A DNA stretch of 6,326 nucleotides from GCA-003244245 sp050699815 (lineage in GTDB: Bacteria > Actinomycetota > Actinomycetes > Mycobacteriales > Pseudonocardiaceae): contig JBOHFT010000232.1 in assembly GCA_050699815.1 (NCBI GenBank), positions 1 through 6,326 on the forward strand. Reading direction: 5' to 3'. The translations under genes were made by a program, and so were the position numbers. The notes under the pieces were generated by a model. The model ran no database searches and was not told where the DNA came from. It saw nothing but the letters and a program-made list of their open reading frames with translations. Of this stretch, positions 5,489 through 6,326 are shown one piece after another. The number at the start of each line of letters is the position of its first letter. The first letter of the stretch is position 1.

Positions 5489-5974
5489 TCAGCGCCGGAT
5501 CCGGCCTCCGGGCTTGAATACCGACAGCCAGGTGGCCACCGCGAGCAGCCCGAACTGCACTGCCGTGGCGGCGAGATTCGCGGCCTGCGCGGTGGGTGAG
5601 GGCGCCGCGATCAGCCGCTCGAGCAGCGGCCCCTGGATGGTCATGCCGACGAGCACGACGACCACCAGCAGCACGAGCTTGACCGTCACCCACCGGAACC
5701 GCAGCACGCCCCACTTCGTGCCCAGGCCCAGCACGACACCGCTGGCCAGCGCCAAGACGCTCAGCGGCGCCGCGGAGGCGTAGACCAGGTCCTGCATGAA
5801 CGAGTACGCGGCGCGGGCACTGCCGGGAGCCCGCATCGCGATCACGGCGAGCACCGCGTTGACCCATACCTGCCCCAGGATTGCCACTGACGAGATCACG
5901 TGCAGCACGGCGATCGCCTTGCGGTGGCGAGGTGTGAGGCGAAAGCGTGGGGCGGCGAGCGTAGCGGTGCTCAT
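5489..5974 (-). CDS. Four-helix integral membrane protein, DUF2269-like
   Basis: 161-aa membrane protein of unknown function. Four hydrophobic segments are visible at about residues 19-46 (VLHVISSVAILGQVWVNAVL), 66-86, 96-116 (LVLLVVVVLVGMTIQGPLL) and 131-153, with a basic N-terminus (RFRLTPRHRKA) and a basic C-terminal tail (KPGGRIRR). The pattern of an early His and Gly/Trp in helix 1 and Lys at the start of helix 3 resembles small actinobacterial DUF2269-type proteins, which have no assigned biochemical role that I know. The ATG complementary to 5972-5974 is preceded by a good Shine-Dalgarno sequence (AGGGAG, complementary to about 5982-5987, about 8 nt away). It is transcribed divergently from the next gene, so the two may share a regulatory region. 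Membrane location is well supported; the family name is a tentative recall. Confidence 0.75.
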   Translation of the reverse strand: MSTATLAAPRFRLTPRHRKAIAVLHVISSVAILGQVWVNAVLAVIAMRAPGSARAAYSFMQDLVYASAAPLSVLALASGVVLGLGTKWGVLRFRWVTVKLVLLVVVVLVGMTIQGPLLERLIAAPSPTAQAANLAATAVQFGLLAVATWLSVFKPGGRIRR

Positions 5975-6163
5975 CAGGGGGCTCCCTTGGCGTCGGTGCT
6001 CCCAGCCTCACCGGCGAGCGCACCTGCCGTCGTCGCACAGCGGGCGGCACGTGCGCTGCTGCGAGGGGGCCAGCACCACGCCGAGCGGGTACTCCCCAGT
6101 GGTAGCGGCCGGTGCTCCCACTGATCGATGCCCCCGGCAAGGGTGCTGACTACCGTTGGCCGC
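5975..6163. promoter_or_regulatory. Divergent intergenic region with 11-bp direct repeat
   Basis: It separates the divergent membrane-protein and kinase-like genes and must hold both promoters. CGGTGCTCCCA occurs at 5994-6004 and again at 6110-6120 in the same orientation, a possible regulator binding pair. TACCGT (6151-6156) fits the TANNNT -10 pattern seven bases before the ATG at 6164, which would suit a leaderless mRNA. No clear -35 boxes are seen. Confidence 0.35.
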
Positions 6164-6326
6164 ATGGCGTCCCTGCCGAGCCCGACCGGTGCTGGCCTGT
6201 TGCGGCGCCTGCCGGTGTTCGTGCTGCCGCTGGTGATCGCCCTGGCCCAGCTCCAGGGCACCCGCTTCGCCGGGTTCAACCAGCCCGAGCGCACCCCGCT
6301 GGACGCGCTGGCCATCGCACTGCTCG
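6164..6326 (+). CDS. N-terminus of probable sensor histidine kinase (membrane sensor segment), partial
   Basis: 54 codons run from ATG 6164 to the window edge without a stop. The translation begins MASLPSPTGAGLLRRLPVFV, with a first hydrophobic helix at about residues 16-31 (LPVFVLPLVIALAQLQ). A short loop (TRFAGFNQPERTP) follows, and then the start of a second helix (LDALAIALL). The 'helix - Gly-Thr - loop with Pro/Arg - PLDALAIALL' pattern is characteristic of the multi-helix N-terminal domain of actinobacterial NarL/DesK-type two-component sensor kinases. The kinase core would lie beyond the window, so the assignment is by resemblance only; another polytopic membrane protein remains possible. 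No Shine-Dalgarno sequence precedes the ATG (CCGTTGGCCGC), consistent with leaderless translation. Confidence 0.6.
   Translation, partial: MASLPSPTGAGLLRRLPVFVLPLVIALAQLQGTRFAGFNQPERTPLDALAIALL

Noticed and set aside
5430..6140. Minus-strand 236-codon frame overlapping the membrane protein
   Set aside because: It lies in a different frame from the four-helix protein, is Arg/Gly/Pro-rich, and lacks the ribosome binding site and hydrophobic pattern that support the shorter gene.
1..6326. CRISPR array, tRNA, rRNA or complete insertion sequence
   Set aside because: No regularly spaced repeats, tRNA-like cloverleaf, rRNA sequence or transposase motif was seen on either strand.

Overview
The window is very GC-rich DNA with short or 4-nt overlapping gene junctions, GTG/TTG start candidates and weak Shine-Dalgarno signals. 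This points to a high-GC actinomycete, possibly of the Pseudonocardiaceae/Amycolatopsis type. That placement is inferred from gene content and style; no 16S or other marker is present.

Region 1 (1-3013, + strand) is the distal end of a nitrilase-associated biosynthetic or assimilation operon of the MSMEG_0565-0572 / Nit1C kind. It holds the C-terminus of an AIR-synthase-related protein (MSMEG_0567-like), two tandem carbon-nitrogen hydrolases (MSMEG_0566-like) and a GT4 glycosyltransferase (MSMEG_0565-like). The first three genes are joined by ATGA and GTGA overlaps and are probably translationally coupled. The first hydrolase keeps the Glu-Lys-Cys triad. The second is a clear paralog in which the catalytic Glu has become Asp and the catalytic Cys has become Asp, so it looks like a pseudoenzyme or a protein with changed chemistry. 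A perfect 18-bp inverted repeat contains the second hydrolase's stop codon and a possible ATG start of the glycosyltransferase, and it separates this last gene from the coupled trio.

Region 2 (3014-4725) is a decayed stretch. An imperfect 22-bp-arm palindrome lies between the convergent glycosyltransferase and a remnant nSTAND/WD40 gene (- strand). The remnant lacks its whole N-terminal ATPase part, has a -1 frameshift near 3709 and keeps only two recognisable WD40 repeats. Its truncated 5' end abuts, head to head at about 4411, a + strand fragment of a VOC (glyoxalase/bleomycin-resistance) gene that also lacks its N-terminus.

Region 3 (4726-5399, + strand) is a complete VapBC toxin-antitoxin operon. 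It has a TGATG stop/start overlap, a -10-like box placed for a leaderless antitoxin mRNA, and a 7-bp-arm inverted repeat over the -10 box and start codon that could be the autoregulatory operator. A 9-bp direct repeat, CGGTACCTC, lies on both sides of the module.

Region 4 (5400-6326) holds a four-helix membrane protein resembling DUF2269 (- strand), a divergent intergenic region, and the first 54 codons of a membrane protein (+ strand) that looks like the N-terminal sensor segment of an actinobacterial two-component histidine kinase.
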